The notes beneath the pieces were generated by a model that searched no databases, was not told the origin of the DNA, and saw only the letters and a list, made by a program, of their open reading frames with translations. 64,000 bases of DNA from assembly GCA_034687125.1 (NCBI GenBank), contig JAQGBZ010000214.1, positions 1-64,000 on the forward strand, in the 5' to 3' direction. The DNA is from Neelides folsomi. Its lineage: Eukaryota; Arthropoda; Collembola; Neelipleona; Neelidae. A program made the position numbers and the translations under genes. Shown one piece after another: positions 11,101 through 23,724 of this stretch. Positions within the stretch are counted from its first letter, which is position 1; the number at the start of each line of letters is the position of its first letter.

Positions 11101-14100
11101 TTTAAGAGCTAATAAACCATTTTTAAAACCTCAGCCTCCTTCGTTTGCCTAATGCAGTTAAATGCACTTCATTTTAAAAATAATTCATTTTCATTATCAC
11201 TTGAGCCCTTGCCAAATGACTTTAAAAATATAAAAAAATAATTAAATTTAATAGGGAGGGAGAGGGACGAGAGATGAGAGAGAAATGCGCTGTAAAGTTG
11301 TTGATCTTTGAGGAGAAGGGAAAAGTTTGAGGGTCGACGGAGGAAGTTGAGGGCAATTAATATCAGATTTCATTTCCGAGAGGACGAAGAGAAAGAATGA
11401 AGAAGGGGGACGAGGAAAGGGATCTTTATTATGGCCATACTTCTATTTATCGTATTATGCGTGTAATTGGTCTCTTGTGTTCCGTCTAATCGCTTTCCCC
11501 CCTCCTCAATTACGTGAAGGACCGCAAGGAGCTATTAAATACCCGATGGGCCAGAGGGAGATCACAAAGACAAGATCTCAATTTCATAAAAAACTTACAT
11601 ACATACGACTTATGCTTAAGAGGATCATTTCATGTCATGGATTATTTTTGTACAACTACACATTACATTGTATTTGGAATATTTGTAAACGGGAAAGATA
11701 CACAGATTACAAATATGACAGAGTATGAAAGTATCTTAAGTACAAGCAATTTATAGATCCAAATCATCCCACTTGCATGGTTTTTCAAATTGTAAGACAA
11801 TTCTTATCCTTTGATGTCATTTTTTATCAATAGTACTACATCTTATAGTACGGACTACGGATAGTAGTGATAAACATTGAAGTTAAAAGATCTAATAAAA
11901 CGTTAGATAATACTTATTTAAAAAGTTTAAATAAGGAAAATAAAGCAATTACATAACAATAGTTCAATGGAATGTTCTACCACTTATTTAAAACCTTTAA
12001 AATGTCTAAATCTTTGTAACTTTGTATTCCTCAGGTTGTTGGGGACTGATTACAAACATTTCGATATGAGCGACATGGCTCCCGGAACGCATTTAAACCA
12101 TTGTCACACTTTCCCGTATTTTGTCGAACGGCAAAAATTTCTTTGCCTCAAATCACTACGGGTTTGGCCTGTGAGTTCTATTCGTTTTTAAGAACATTTC
12201 AAATTGATTGGTGAAAACTGAGTTTAAATGAAACAAATATGGATTTAGACGGTGACAGCCGGAGCCAAGCTTGGGATCGAAGAATGTCAATTTCAGCTCC
12301 AATCTCACCGATGGAATTGCTCCGTCATCCATGAAGCAGAGAATGTGTTCGGGCAAGTCCTGGGCATCCGTAAGATTCTTTTTATTATCTGCAAATCCTG
12401 CTGATTCACTACATTTTGAGTATAATGGGAATTCCCTAAACAGACCCTATCAACAACTTGTTCATTCTTTCCCGTCCAATGGATCAGATCCCATTTTCTC
12501 GTTATTAAACCAAGCGGATCCGGAAATCAAATCAAATCACGTTTTCAGCATTTCCCTAATATTTCAAAAGAAGCCTCAATATTCCAAATGATGATTGATT
12601 CCTCTTTGCTTCATTTACCACAATACTTGAGATTTCATAAATTCGTATAACGCACTATGCGAACAATTTCGGGCTGCGTACTTGGAATATTTCTCACTAG
12701 AAATTAAATGATACAATTAGGAAATTGGAGATATGTAGTACTATATTGGGTGGAATATAATATTTATATATTTGTTATAAGGATATAGACAGATATTTTC
12801 CCTCTATTCTCCCCGGGCCACCCATCCAATTAACTATGGCTCCTCTAATTACTTCCACTCCCAAAGAGAGGATGAATGAGGAAGGGGAATCTTCGTTAAA
12901 AAGAATCCGCGTTCTCCTCATTATTTCCTTATTGATGAAGAGATCCAGTGGAGTGGGATGGGAGGTTAGGCAGGGAATTAATTAGCTTTTGAAAGGAAAG
13001 AGCCGAAACTCATCGTCTCCTCTACATTTTCAATTAACAAACTCCTCCTAATTATTATTACGGGGAGAAAATTGATGGGAAAGATGGAAGGTATTAAAAG
13101 GTTACATGCTCCACGAACCACCTTTGACTCATTTGGTTGTACATCAGACGTAAATTGATTATAGGGAGTCGTGAGAAGGCGTATGTGCATGCCATTTCTT
13201 CTGCTGGACTCGCGTACCAAGTGACCAAGGCCTGTGCAAAGGGTGAACTCGACGACTGCTCCTGCGATGAACAAGTGAGGTCGAGGAACACGAAGGGAAA
13301 TTGGCAGTGGGGAGGTTGCTCTGAGGTATTTGACGACTCTTATCGTTAAAACAAAAATATTTCCTAAGCAAAATTGGTAATCTGTTGTTAAATTGTCAGT
13401 CAATTTTTTTTCAATCTTATGAACTTGAGTTCAGAGATTGAAGTTGAAGATTTATCCAAAGTAAATGTATAGATTTGCCTATACTTAAAGGATTATAGTT
13501 ATTTATTATGTTATTTGAAGGTGAAATATTGTTTTTTACTAGGATGTAAAATACGGAACGCTTTTCAGTAAGGAATTCGTCGACTCAACAGAAAATCCAG
13601 AAACGCCTGAGGGACTCATGAACCTTCATAATAATGAGGCTGGAAGAAGGGTACTATTTTTTATAGTTATTGATTAAAAGAAACTGAACTAACTTCAAAT
13701 AATTTGTATTTTTAATATTAAAACGCTAATTAAATAATTTATTTAGCTTCTAAAGTCCTCCATGAACTTGACATGTAAATGTCACGGAGTTTCCGGTTCA
13801 TGTACGACGAAAGTATGCTGGCGAGTTCTCGTCAACTTTCGGCGAGTCGGAGAGAAAATTCGAGACAATTTTGATGGAGCTATCCGGGTCATCGCTGCGA
13901 ATCGCGGAGTGAATAAAAAAGAAAAGGGACGCCTTCGACTCAAGCCCTTTGCCCTTGAGTCGAAGAAACCAACGAAGAGAGACCTCGTCTTTATCGACGA
14001 CTCACCAGACTATTGCGAATCGAACGATACGTACGAAGACTATTTTTTAATCTTATTAATCTTCGATAAATATTAATGAGGACATTAATGAAGCAATGAC

Positions 14101-14377
14101 ATCATTAGCTAACATTATTGTGAATGGGTCATGAATGTAATAATAAATTGCAATAAAAATGGATTGTTATTGCAGTCTTCATGTTCTCGGGACAAGAGGC
14201 CGTGTGTGCAACAGTACGAGTTTAGGCCCAGACGGCTGCGGAGTTCTCTGTTGCGGCCGCGGGTATCAAACGTACATTCGGGAAGGGACCGAACCGTGCA
14301 ACTGCAATTTCATCTGGTGCTGCAGAGTGAAGTGTGACACGTGTCCTTACTCAAGAAAAGAAAACGTCTGCAACTAA
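8113..14377 (+). CDS. Wnt family secreted ligand, probably Wnt4-like
   Basis: Secreted lipid-modified glycoprotein that signals through Frizzled. Exons 8113-8192, 12035-12170, 12249-12369, 13165-13325, 13543-13650, 13747-14030, 14176-14377; phases all agree, 363 aa, normal Wnt length. Residues 1-25 form a hydrophobic signal peptide ([13 protein letters not shown]). Typical blocks follow: [74 protein letters not shown] (palmitoleoylated Ser at about 218), [21 protein letters not shown] and the Cys-rich end [13 protein letters not shown] to VCN. Possible N-glycosylation sites are NCS, NLT and NST. FVD plus [18 protein letters not shown] and VLGTRGR resemble Wnt4, while FIWCC instead of FHWCC resembles Wnt16, so the subclass is uncertain. 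Confidence 0.92.
8193..12034 (+). other. Wnt intron 1 (3.8 kb)
   Basis: Runs from a GTAAGC donor to a TCCTCAG acceptor and splits a Trp codon (TG|G) just after the signal peptide. The open frames inside (for example 10446-11105, both strands) are short, overlap each other and match nothing I recognise. Parts at 9.4-9.9 and 10.4-11.1 kb are less AT-rich than the surroundings and could hold regulatory DNA, but nothing specific can be named. Confidence 0.6.
12370..13164 (+). other. Wnt intron 3 (795 bp)
   Basis: Donor GTAAGA follows ATC C|, and the acceptor is TTATAG at 13163-13164. An earlier AG at 13146-13147 is excluded because it would put a TGA in frame. The split codon C|GG gives Arg before [10 protein letters not shown]. 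No other feature seen. Confidence 0.7.
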
Positions 14378-16366
14378 TCGAATTCTCATCTTTAATTTGA
14401 ATATCATTCTCATTTGTGATTTTCCTCTTACTTTCTTTCCTTTCTGCTGCTCCATTTTTACCATTTTTATTTCTTGTCGTACTCCGGTCGACCTTCACTC
14501 CTAACCGTTTATTACTGTGTATTTACCTTGAGTTTTATTACTACGACTCTTTAGATTTACGAGGATATTCAAATATGTACAGGAATGTGGAAAAGTCTGA
14601 TCGCTCTACCAAATGATTTTATAAACTTTCTTATGGATAGCTAATACAAACAGATAAGTTTGTACATACTAAATATAAATTTACTTAAATAAGTATTTTA
14701 CTTATATTAGGGTTAATACGTTAATAAGTTTCGCATGCTAATTCTTATTAGAAAAATAAGCATTTGGGCTTTCGTGTTCTTCTAAAGATAATAATTTTTT
14801 GTAATAACATTAATACCAATATTTTACGCTTACAATAGTAGTGTTTGTAAATATTTATGTTTTGTTATATATAGAAAAGTTTTAAACACTATATTGTTAG
14901 AATGCATTAAAATTTCCTATACATAGCATAACTCTTTTAAGACTACAGCGTCCCGAGTGTTCTTTTAAATAGAGTGGTTAGTATTAATTAGTTTGTTGTA
15001 ATTTTCTCATGAAAAATTAACTTTTAAAAGGTAAAAAAGTACAATATAAATGAATGCTTGGGCATTTGATGAACTATCAAAATATCACCGAAGAAGTCCC
15101 TTTATGTAGATTTTTATATTAACGTTAGTTAAAACTGTATTGATTAGTGAAGGTTGCATTTTCTCATCTTTAAAGGTAAAGTGAAATTAACAAAAGAGGA
15201 AATGGTCAATTTTTTAGCAACACAGTTAAATGCGTATGGTAGCCATAAGTCAATTTGTAAATGAATGTTTCATAAATAAGCTTAGGATTTGTGGAGTTGA
15301 TTGTTTACATTTTTCATTGATGTGGAATGGAAGGTTCGTTTTAATGCATGACATCATGCCAAAGATTTGAAGTATTAATATATTATCAAGTAGGTTCTCG
15401 TAAGAAGAAAACCTATTTATTTATCTTATAAGTAAGTTAAATAAACATTTACGAGATCATGCTTAATAGGAGTTCTGTGGTATTTATGTAAAGTAAGCAC
15501 TTCCGAAGTAGGAATTTAATACCAGTGGTAATGTTGTAATTTTTGTAATACCATTAATACCTTGTAAATAAAGTTGGTAGTAGAGTAGTGATAATGGCGT
15601 TATTAACTCCTTCGTCTTCGTCCCTTTAATCAGAATTAATTTTAAGAAAAGTCAAAACAAAAAATCTAAAAGAGTTCGTACATTTATAATCTGCTACAAA
15701 CCAAGAAGATTCGTAAATATGCAAATTATAAATAATACAATAGTTTGTTTAAGCGTTTTTTATAAGTCTTATGGTCTCGACTTGTTGTAATAAACATAAT
15801 TTGTTCCGTGGTATAATGATTCAAGAATTTGATAAGAATTGATTTAATTTTTTACCACCACCTTTTAACTTATACATAAACATGCTCGATCTACCTATAA
15901 AGTAATAATTCTATTAATCTATGTAGGAATTACATTATGGATGTTTTTGACTTATCAATGTAAATGTTTGTCTATTGTAAATGTTGTGTTCTTTCTCTTA
16001 ATTTGATAATAATTACAGATTGGATTACACGTTTGTATAAGTTTCGATTCATAAGAATAATTAAAGAACTGGGTTGTAAATATTAATTTTGGCCCTGCTG
16101 AAATGAAGAGTAATGGAAGAGAAAGCAAAGCACCAAAAGCTTACAAACATTGTAAAACTACATCATAAACAAGTTTTAAATAAACTAAAATTGATATTTG
16201 GATTTTGGAAACATCATTTTATTCTTGTGATTTCAGCATTCAAATTATGCATAAATGCATATGACCAAAAATTAAATTAAAGTTGAAATTAATAAACGTT
16301 ACATTGCATTGCTGGACATTAAAGTAGCATACGTTTATAGCATGCGAAACAGACCGGTTCTTTACA
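14378..16366. other. Intergenic region between Wnt and POLD1
   Basis: About 2 kb of strongly AT-rich DNA with no coding frame, RNA gene or repeat that I can support. The first few hundred bases must be the Wnt 3' untranslated region; no exact AATAAA stands out close to the stop. Confidence 0.5.
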
Positions 16367-16373
16367 TATAAAA
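16367..16373 (+). promoter_or_regulatory. Candidate TATA box of POLD1
   Basis: TATAAAA followed at once by a short GC-bearing stretch (TAGAGCGGG) and a pyrimidine-rich leader, 436 bp before the POLD1 ATG. It fits a leader exon ending at about 16663 (AAG|GTATGA) and a 119-bp leader intron ending in TTTAG at 16782. In such an AT-rich genome a TATA match is weak evidence. Confidence 0.3.
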
Positions 16374-16808
16374 TAGAGCGGGATATTATTCTTCTTTATC
16401 TTTCTTCAGTTTCTCTTCACTTTTCTAGTTTTCTATCTTGCTCTGTTTTCTTCACATTTCCACTCCACATTTTCTTCAATTGTAATTTAAATTAGAATGT
16501 TTAAACTTCAATAACATTAATTTATATTCCATTTTTGTTTAATTTATATTTTTGTTTCTTAATCTTACTACTTGTCTTAATTGATTTGGATTAATCATTT
16601 TAATGCTCCATTTTACTACACATTAAAAACGTTTTGCCATTTCATCTCATTTCTTCGAATAAGGTATGAAAATTATTCATTCAATAATCGCTATCATGTA
16701 TTATGAAAAATTTTTTAACTTAAATTAAGAAGTTTTATTGATAATTTTATCGTTATTTTTTATATTACGTATGTGAATTTAGCTTTTTTGACATAAATTT
16801 TCGTGACA

Positions 16809-19800
16809 ATGTCTGGAAACAAAAGAGGAGGATCAAATGCTGGATCCAACAATGGAAAATCAAATGGAAGCGGATTCAATAAAAAGTCGAAGTTTGAGAG
16901 TCAAGACGATGAAGACGAAATGATGATGATGGAAGTTGACGATCTCGAAGCGGCATATCAAGATGCTGACCATGAGCCTGTCTACGCTGAAGAAATTGAA
17001 GGAACAACTACGATGACTTATGCTAAATGGGAACGACCGGCGATTCCTCTCGACATTGACAACTCGACAGCACTTACATTTCAGCAATTGGATGTTGATA
17101 ATTACGTTTCAAAGGATCCTCTTAAAAACATGCCTGGTGCTACAATTGGACCCGTACCTGTTATAAGGCATTTATTTTATTATTCTACACCACAGAGCGA
17201 TCTTTAAATTATACTTTCAATAATTTATTAGCTGGTTTTAATTTATTAAAATTAATGTTGCAGAATGTACGGAGTGACTGAAGATGGCCGATCCATTTGT
17301 TGTCACGTTCATGGTTTCTCTCCCTATTTTTACGTCTCACTTCCATTAAACTTCGGTGGTTCAAACTGTGGAGATCTCAAAACGTCTTTGAACAAAGCAA
17401 TACTAGCAGATTTACGATCAAATAGGGAAGAAATCAGCGAACCAGTCCTTGCAGTTGAAATTGTCCAAAAGATGAATATTTTTGGCTTTCAGAAAAGTGG
17501 TTTGGCTCCATTTGCCAAAATCACGGTCGCCATTCACAGGTTTTTAAACAAAATTCATCATTTTCAATTTTTCATTATAAAATTATTCTTATATAGCGAA
17601 AATATTAAAATATTTTATTGTTCAAATCAGATTAATTGCTCCTGCAAAACGTCTTTTAGAAAAAGGTGAAGTTTCAATTCCAACTTTGGGAGCTTGCGCT
17701 TACCAAGCATTTGAATCGAATGTCGATTTTGAATCGAGATTTATGGTTGATCGAGATGTTGTTGGATGTAACTGGATTGAACTTCCAGCAAACAAATATA
17801 CTCTGAGAATTTCCAATGGTATGTGAAAAGAATGCTTAAATCTTAAATTAAGGAACTATCATTGTTATCCTTATAATTTTTTATCAATCCAATTTCCAAT
17901 AATGATATTATGCCAATTAACGACAACTTCCCAATCCCATATTATAGGCAATCGTGGAAACAATTGTGGTCAAATGACCAGAGCACAAATCGAAGCTGAC
18001 ATTTCCTTCGAGGATTTGATTTCTCATGCACCTGAAGGAGAATGGGCAAAAGTTGCCCCCTTCAGAATCCTCTCATTTGACATTGAATGTGCGAACAGGA
18101 AAGGAATTTTTCCAGAACCAGATAAAGACCCAGTAATTCAAATAGCAAATATGGTCATCTGTCAAGGGGAAAGTGGTAATTTTTATTTTGAGTTTATATT
18201 AAATTGATCAGTATTAAACTAATTTTTCACATATTGTGTACCTATATGGATATTTATAATTTAAGAGATCTTTATTCAATTGAAAATGTTTTTATCCAAT
18301 TTAGAACCATTCATAAAGACCATCTTCACCCTTAACACTTGTGCTCCAATAATGGAAGCTCAAGTTTTAAGCTACGATAATGAGTGCGAACTGCTCAAAG
18401 CTTGGTCTGACTTTGTCCGGAAAATTGATCCAGATCTCATTACCGGCTATAATATTCAAAATTTTGATTTTTATTATTTGCTGAACAGAGCAACTCATTT
18501 GAAAGTTCCCAATTTTCAGTAAGTTTACAGAAATAATTTAACCTTATTTAATAACGTTCAGGAAGTTGTTGAACGTTTTATTTTCACGATTAAATATTTG
18601 AAAAATGTCATAAATTGTATATTTTTTTAATGGAATTTAAACTATAAATCAATTGTTTATTTTTAGCTTCCTTGGTCGAGTAAAAAATGTAAAATCAGTA
18701 TGTCGGGATGTTGTGCTTCAAAGCAAGCAAATGGGAAGGAGGGAAAACAAATCAATTAATATTGAAGGGCGAATTATTTTCGATCTTCTTCTCGTCCTTG
18801 TGAGAGACTACAAACTTCGGTCTTATACACTTAACTCCGTCAGTTTCCACTTCTTGGGTGAACAAAAAGAAGACGTTCACCATTCAATTATCACCGATCT
18901 TCAAAATGGAACTGATGCTACCAGAAGGAGACTTGCCGTTTATTGTCTCAAAGATGCACTTTTACCTTTGCGCCTTCTAGACAAACTGATGTGTGTGATT
19001 AACTATATGGAAATGGCACGTGTGACAGGAGTTCCTTTGACTTATTTGTTGACTCGTGGGCAGCAAATTAAAGTTGTTTCTCAGCTTCTCAGAAAGGTAA
19101 ACAATTTTATTTTAATTTACAATCCATCAATTATCCACACAACTATGCATGTATATATTTTTAATGAATAATAAGATGTTTAACACAAATAAACAATGGC
19201 TTTTTAATTAGGCCAAGGCATTGGATTATGTAATGCCAACACATCAAGGAACTGGATCAGAAGATCAATTTGAAGGAGCCACTGTGATTGAGCCATTACG
19301 AGGATATTACGATGTTCCAATTGCAACTCTTGATTTCTCTTCCCTATATCCAAGTATTATGATGGCTCATAATCTCTGCTACACAACTCTTCTCAAATTT
19401 GGACATAAAATGGAACCAGACGAGTTCATCCGAACACCTTCAAATAATATGTTTGTTAAAGCGAGCGTTAGGAAAGGAATTTTGCCGATGATTCTTGAAG
19501 ATCTTCTTTCTGCAAGAAAGAAAGCTAAGGATGAATTGAAAAAGGAGAAAGATTCTTTCAGGTGCAAAGTTTTGGATGGGCGACAATTGGCATTGAAAAT
19601 CTCTGCTAATTCTGTGTATGGATTTACTGGAGCTCAAGTGGGGAAGTTACCTTGTTTGGAAATCAGTCAGAGTGTCACGGCTTTTGGGCGTATGATGATT
19701 GACCAAACGAAGAATGAAGTTGAGAAGAAATACACAATAGAAAATGGCTACGCTCACGATGCAAAAGTCATTTACGGAGATACTGATTCTGTGATGGTAA

Positions 19801-21312
19801 AATTCGGTGTGAAGACGGTGGCTGAAGCTATGGAACTTGGGAGAGAAGCTGCTGAATGCGTTAGTGCGAAATTCGTATCGCCGATCAAGCTCGAATTCGA
19901 AAAGGTTTGATTTTTTATTAATCATTGCAACTTATTTCAGTTCAAAAACAAAATATTTGTTTTCGTACAAAATTATTAAAAAATATTAATTTTAAAATTA
20001 TTTATAAGCAGTTTTTTTTAGTTTTTAAGATAAGAGTACGGTTATGCCATTGTACCTGGGTTGAACCTTTTAGTATAATAAATTTTGTTCCACTTAGGTC
20101 TACTTTCCGTACCTGCTGATTAATAAAAAGCGATACGCTGGATTGTATTTCACAAAGCCTGAAATTCATGACAAGATGGACTGCAAGGGATTAGAAACTG
20201 TTCGTAGAGACAATTGCCCTCTCGTCGCTACCGTTATGAACACTTGTCTTGAAAAAATCCTGGTTAAAAGGTAGCCAACATCAATGAGTTTAAGTTCAAT
20301 TTTTTAAATACATTTATACGCATTAATAAAGTAGTCCCATAACCCAACTTATCAGCAATATTTACTTACTTAATGTTATTTAATGAAATCTCTATTGATT
20401 TAAAGAGACCCCAATGGAGCAATTGAGTTTGCCAAAGGAATTATCGCCGACTTGCTGAGGAACAAGTTGGACATTTCTCAGCTTGTAATCACAAAGGAAC
20501 TGACCAAGACTGAAAAAGAATACGCTGCAAAACAAGCTCATGTTGAACTTGCGAATAAAATGAAGAAGCGCGATCCTGGAACTGCACCAAAGCTCGGTGA
20601 TCGTGTGCCATATGTAATTATCGCTGCTTCAAAGGGAACTCCAGCGTATCAAAAGGCTGAAGATCCGATCTTTGTATTAGAGAACAACATTCCGATTGAT
20701 GCACAATATTACCTGGAAAATCAACTGAGCAAGCCACTCACAAGAATCTTTGAGCCAATTCTAGGAGAAAAAACTGAATCTGTTCTTTTGAGTGAGTTAA
20801 TTTAAATTAATTTAAATTAATATTCTTAATTAATGTTATTAAATTATTTATATTAAAGGGGGAGACCATACAAGGCATAAAGTTTTAGTTACGTCGAAAG
20901 TCTCTGCTTTGTCTGCGTTCACGAAGAAGAAAGCTACATGCATCAATTGCCGATCCATTTTGAAAAATGAAACAGATGCAATTTGCGAGCATTGTAAAGG
21001 GAAAGAGTCTGAGATTTTCATGAAAGAAATGAGTATCATGTCAGAACTGGAAACGAAGTTCAATCGTCTTTGGACTCAATGTCAAAGATGTCAAGGTTCG
21101 CTCCATGAAGACATTTTATGTACCAGGTAATTTTTAATACCTTTTATATTTTTTACAATGAGCAATGAAGACATTCCATTTAAAATGTTTTGAAATTATT
21201 TAAATTGCTAATCTTATCTTATTTTAGTCGAGACTGTCCAATTTTCTATATGCGTAAAAAAGTTATCATGGATTTGGAAGTACAAGATGGACTTCTTCAA
21301 AGATTCAAATAA
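16809..21312 (+). CDS. POLD1: POLD1, DNA polymerase delta catalytic subunit
   Basis: Family B replicative polymerase with 3'-5' proofreading; nuclear lagging-strand synthesis and repair. Exons 16809-17167, 17264-17539, 17631-17818, 17948-18175, 18305-18518, 18667-19096, 19212-19904, 20098-20270, 20406-20791, 20859-21126, 21228-21312; 1099 aa (human 1107). A Gly/Asn/Ser-rich disordered N-terminus comes first. Exonuclease motifs are Exo I SFDIEC (Asp at about 319, Glu at about 321), Exo [10 protein letters not shown] and Exo III YCLKDA. Polymerase motifs are [30 protein letters not shown] and C YGDTDSVM. The C-terminal CysA finger (CINC to CEHC) and the CysB iron-sulfur motif ([18 protein letters not shown]) are complete. 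All key residues are present. The first intron appears to be GC-AG; the others are GT-AG. Confidence 0.97.
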
Positions 21313-23062
21313 TTTATTTCATTTTAATGGTTTTTGGTTTAAATTTTTACAGTTTTCCTCATTTTAAACTAATACAAGACTTTGCTGTGTAATTAATTAC
21401 TTTAATTTACAAAATTGTTTCAATTTAAATTATCCATTCTGTATCATTTTACGACATTTACACGAATAAAAAATTACCAATAACTTTCATTCCAAAATAA
21501 ACTATCTACATAGTTGAAGGTTAATTAAAAACTACATAATTAAAACTAAATTCTAAATTGTATCATAATAAATAGAAAATTGCAAATGAAACGAGCGAAA
21601 TAAGGTACTGTTTGTATTAATACAATAGGAATGTAAGCAATGATTGTATTATTTATTATGATTGGATAGAAACCAGTAGGACATTAAACAGTTCATGACA
21701 TTCTAAAAAGGCTCTCCACTCGTGGAATTATTTTATTCGACTATGGACTATTATTAAAACTACTATCAATTATTTAATCTCTCAAAGTGTATACTTTGTG
21801 CATTTAACTAATACTATCACAGTTTGTACAAGCAATACAATGTTTTGGTTTGTTAGAAAGTTAACCAATTTTAAAAGAATAACAATGTAATTGAACATAC
21901 TTGTTATTTCAATTCAAACTATGTATATTTGTGAAAAGATAATTATGTTTTATTATAAATAAAAGTTCCAATTCAAAAAGTGAAAAATTGTCAAAAGCAT
22001 GGTTCTATTACACATATTCCACATACCATATAATTCAATAATTCATATTCGAATACGGCTAAATAAATTTACTATATCAGTATATCTACAAACTAAACTG
22101 CATTGAGCCTTATAACCCTTTATGGTATGATAAAATTATTTTTATTATAAATTTTAGTAATTACAAACTTTACAATAATAACTAAAATATTAACGTAAAA
22201 TATCACAATTTTATTGGTAAAAGTTGGAATTGTAATGTCTATTCATCTAATATTTCCAATTAGAATTTAATTTTTAAGAGCTCTTTTACTATCTAAACAT
22301 AAATTATCATTACAAAGTATCTGTATCATATCTATAGTTGAATTGTGATTTGGCGTTATTATGTATTTAATACAATTGTTACAATATCTTCCAATAAGAT
22401 TGAATTTTCCATCATTACTTTCAAATCACATTTGAAAATGATAAAGGAGAGTAAGAAAGATCAATGAGGAACGATTCTTCTCACACACTCTTTTCATGTT
22501 GCATTCGTCCTGATATTGATCCGATTATGAAACCTCGTTCATTAATTTTCTTACTTATTTCCCATAACTCTCTGTGTAACTTTAATCCTTTTTTCACCCA
22601 TCTTATGTCAGGTACTTTTCATTCTTCTTGTAGTTATAAATTGTGTCTTAATTACATTTTTTGAGTTTTCAACTTACAAGCTCATTCTATTACATTATAA
22701 TTATTGCTTTGATATTCCAAGTACGAGTGGTAATAAATTAAACTAAAATTAGCGTATTGATTTAAAAGTGAGTCTTTTTATGCTTAGGAATTTAAAATCG
22801 GTAAATTAACTTTTGCTTCTACATATAATTAAAAGACTGCTACAATAAAATCTTTAAACTTACATTAAAAGCTTTAAAATTTTTGATTTCATAAGTATTA
22901 TTTCATAAATATTTAGCATCACTTTTCTAAACACTTCTTCAGAATTATTTGTATAAAAATGATTGACACGCTGATAGTCTAAATCTCTTTTATATCTAAA
23001 TTATTAATATAAAAATTAAAATAGGATTGGTCATTAGGACGTCCATGAAGAAATTGAATAGT
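21313..23062. other. Gap between convergent POLD1 and furin genes
   Basis: 1.75 kb of very AT-rich sequence holding both 3' untranslated regions. AATAAA at 21465-21470, about 153 bp past the POLD1 stop, is the best polyadenylation signal for that gene. The small open frame at 22464-22664 has no supporting feature. Nothing else seen. Confidence 0.5.
21465..21470 (+). terminator. POLD1 polyadenylation signal
   Basis: Exact AATAAA 153 bp after the POLD1 stop, within the AT-rich 3' region. Other A/T-rich near matches follow at about 21.57 kb, so alternative ends are possible. Confidence 0.45.
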
Positions 23063-23724
23063 CTACGTGTGTAGATCTTGGTTCCTCTCATTTAATTCTA
23101 ATAATTGAACAGGAGTTGTTACAATTGTATGAGGAAAGTTTTTAGGGTTCATCACTCGCTGTCCAGCTCCATGAGAGAAATGAAGCTTCACTTGGCCCTT
23201 GTGGAACTTGGGAACAACTTTAGAGGTTTCTTCATCTGACTCGACCTCTTCGCCCAATTGCCCTTTGTCGACTCCTTCTTCATCACTAATGGCAATTCGA
23301 CTGTAATCCCTCCGTGCCAACCAATTCTTCTGCCCTTCCCCTTCTCTCAAGCGCTCCTTCTTCTTGCACCTCACAAGGAGGAAAATGATGGTGAAAATGA
23401 CGAGATTAACAAGGAGGGCGTAGAGAACCACGCGGTACCAAAAGTCTTTGCTGTTGAGCGATTCAATGAGAACGACAGGGTAACAGTGGAATTGACCTTT
23501 GGTCACTTTTGAGGCCTGAAGCTCAGCGTCTCCGTGACAGGAATTGCATTCGTAGTCGTTGGGCCCTGAACAACTCCTGCAAGAGTAATGACACGGGAGA
23601 CAGACGAAGCTTCCTGCAAAGGCGGACTCATCAGGTGGGAGAGTTTTCTCTTGTTTGAACGTCCCTTCTGGGCAAATCGCAACACAGGTGTTCTTCGGCG
23701 TTAATGCAAGCCCCGGAACACATG
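23063..23724 (-). CDS. Fur1: Furin last exon: Cys-rich segment, transmembrane helix and cytoplasmic tail
   Basis: The acceptor TTTGCAG opens the exon in phase 1. The preceding exon ends TTA G|, so the joint reads [17 protein letters not shown], which fits a furin-like Cys-rich repeat. The repeat has CXXC pairs ([11 protein letters not shown]) over roughly 80 residues. A transmembrane helix follows at about 23431-23369 ([20 protein letters not shown]), then a basic stop-transfer stretch (RCKKKERLR) and a tail of about 100 residues. The tail holds DYSRI, a YXXphi-type endocytosis motif, and two acidic Ser clusters (SDEEG, ESDEET) like the casein-kinase-2 cluster that recycles furin to the trans-Golgi network. 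The stop is at 23063-23065. Confidence 0.88.

Noticed and set aside
13128-13147. Earlier acceptor for Wnt exon 4 (CATCAG at 13147)
   Set aside because: Using it with the phase 1 end of exon 3 creates a TGA; the TTATAG acceptor at 13164 restores the Wnt alignment.
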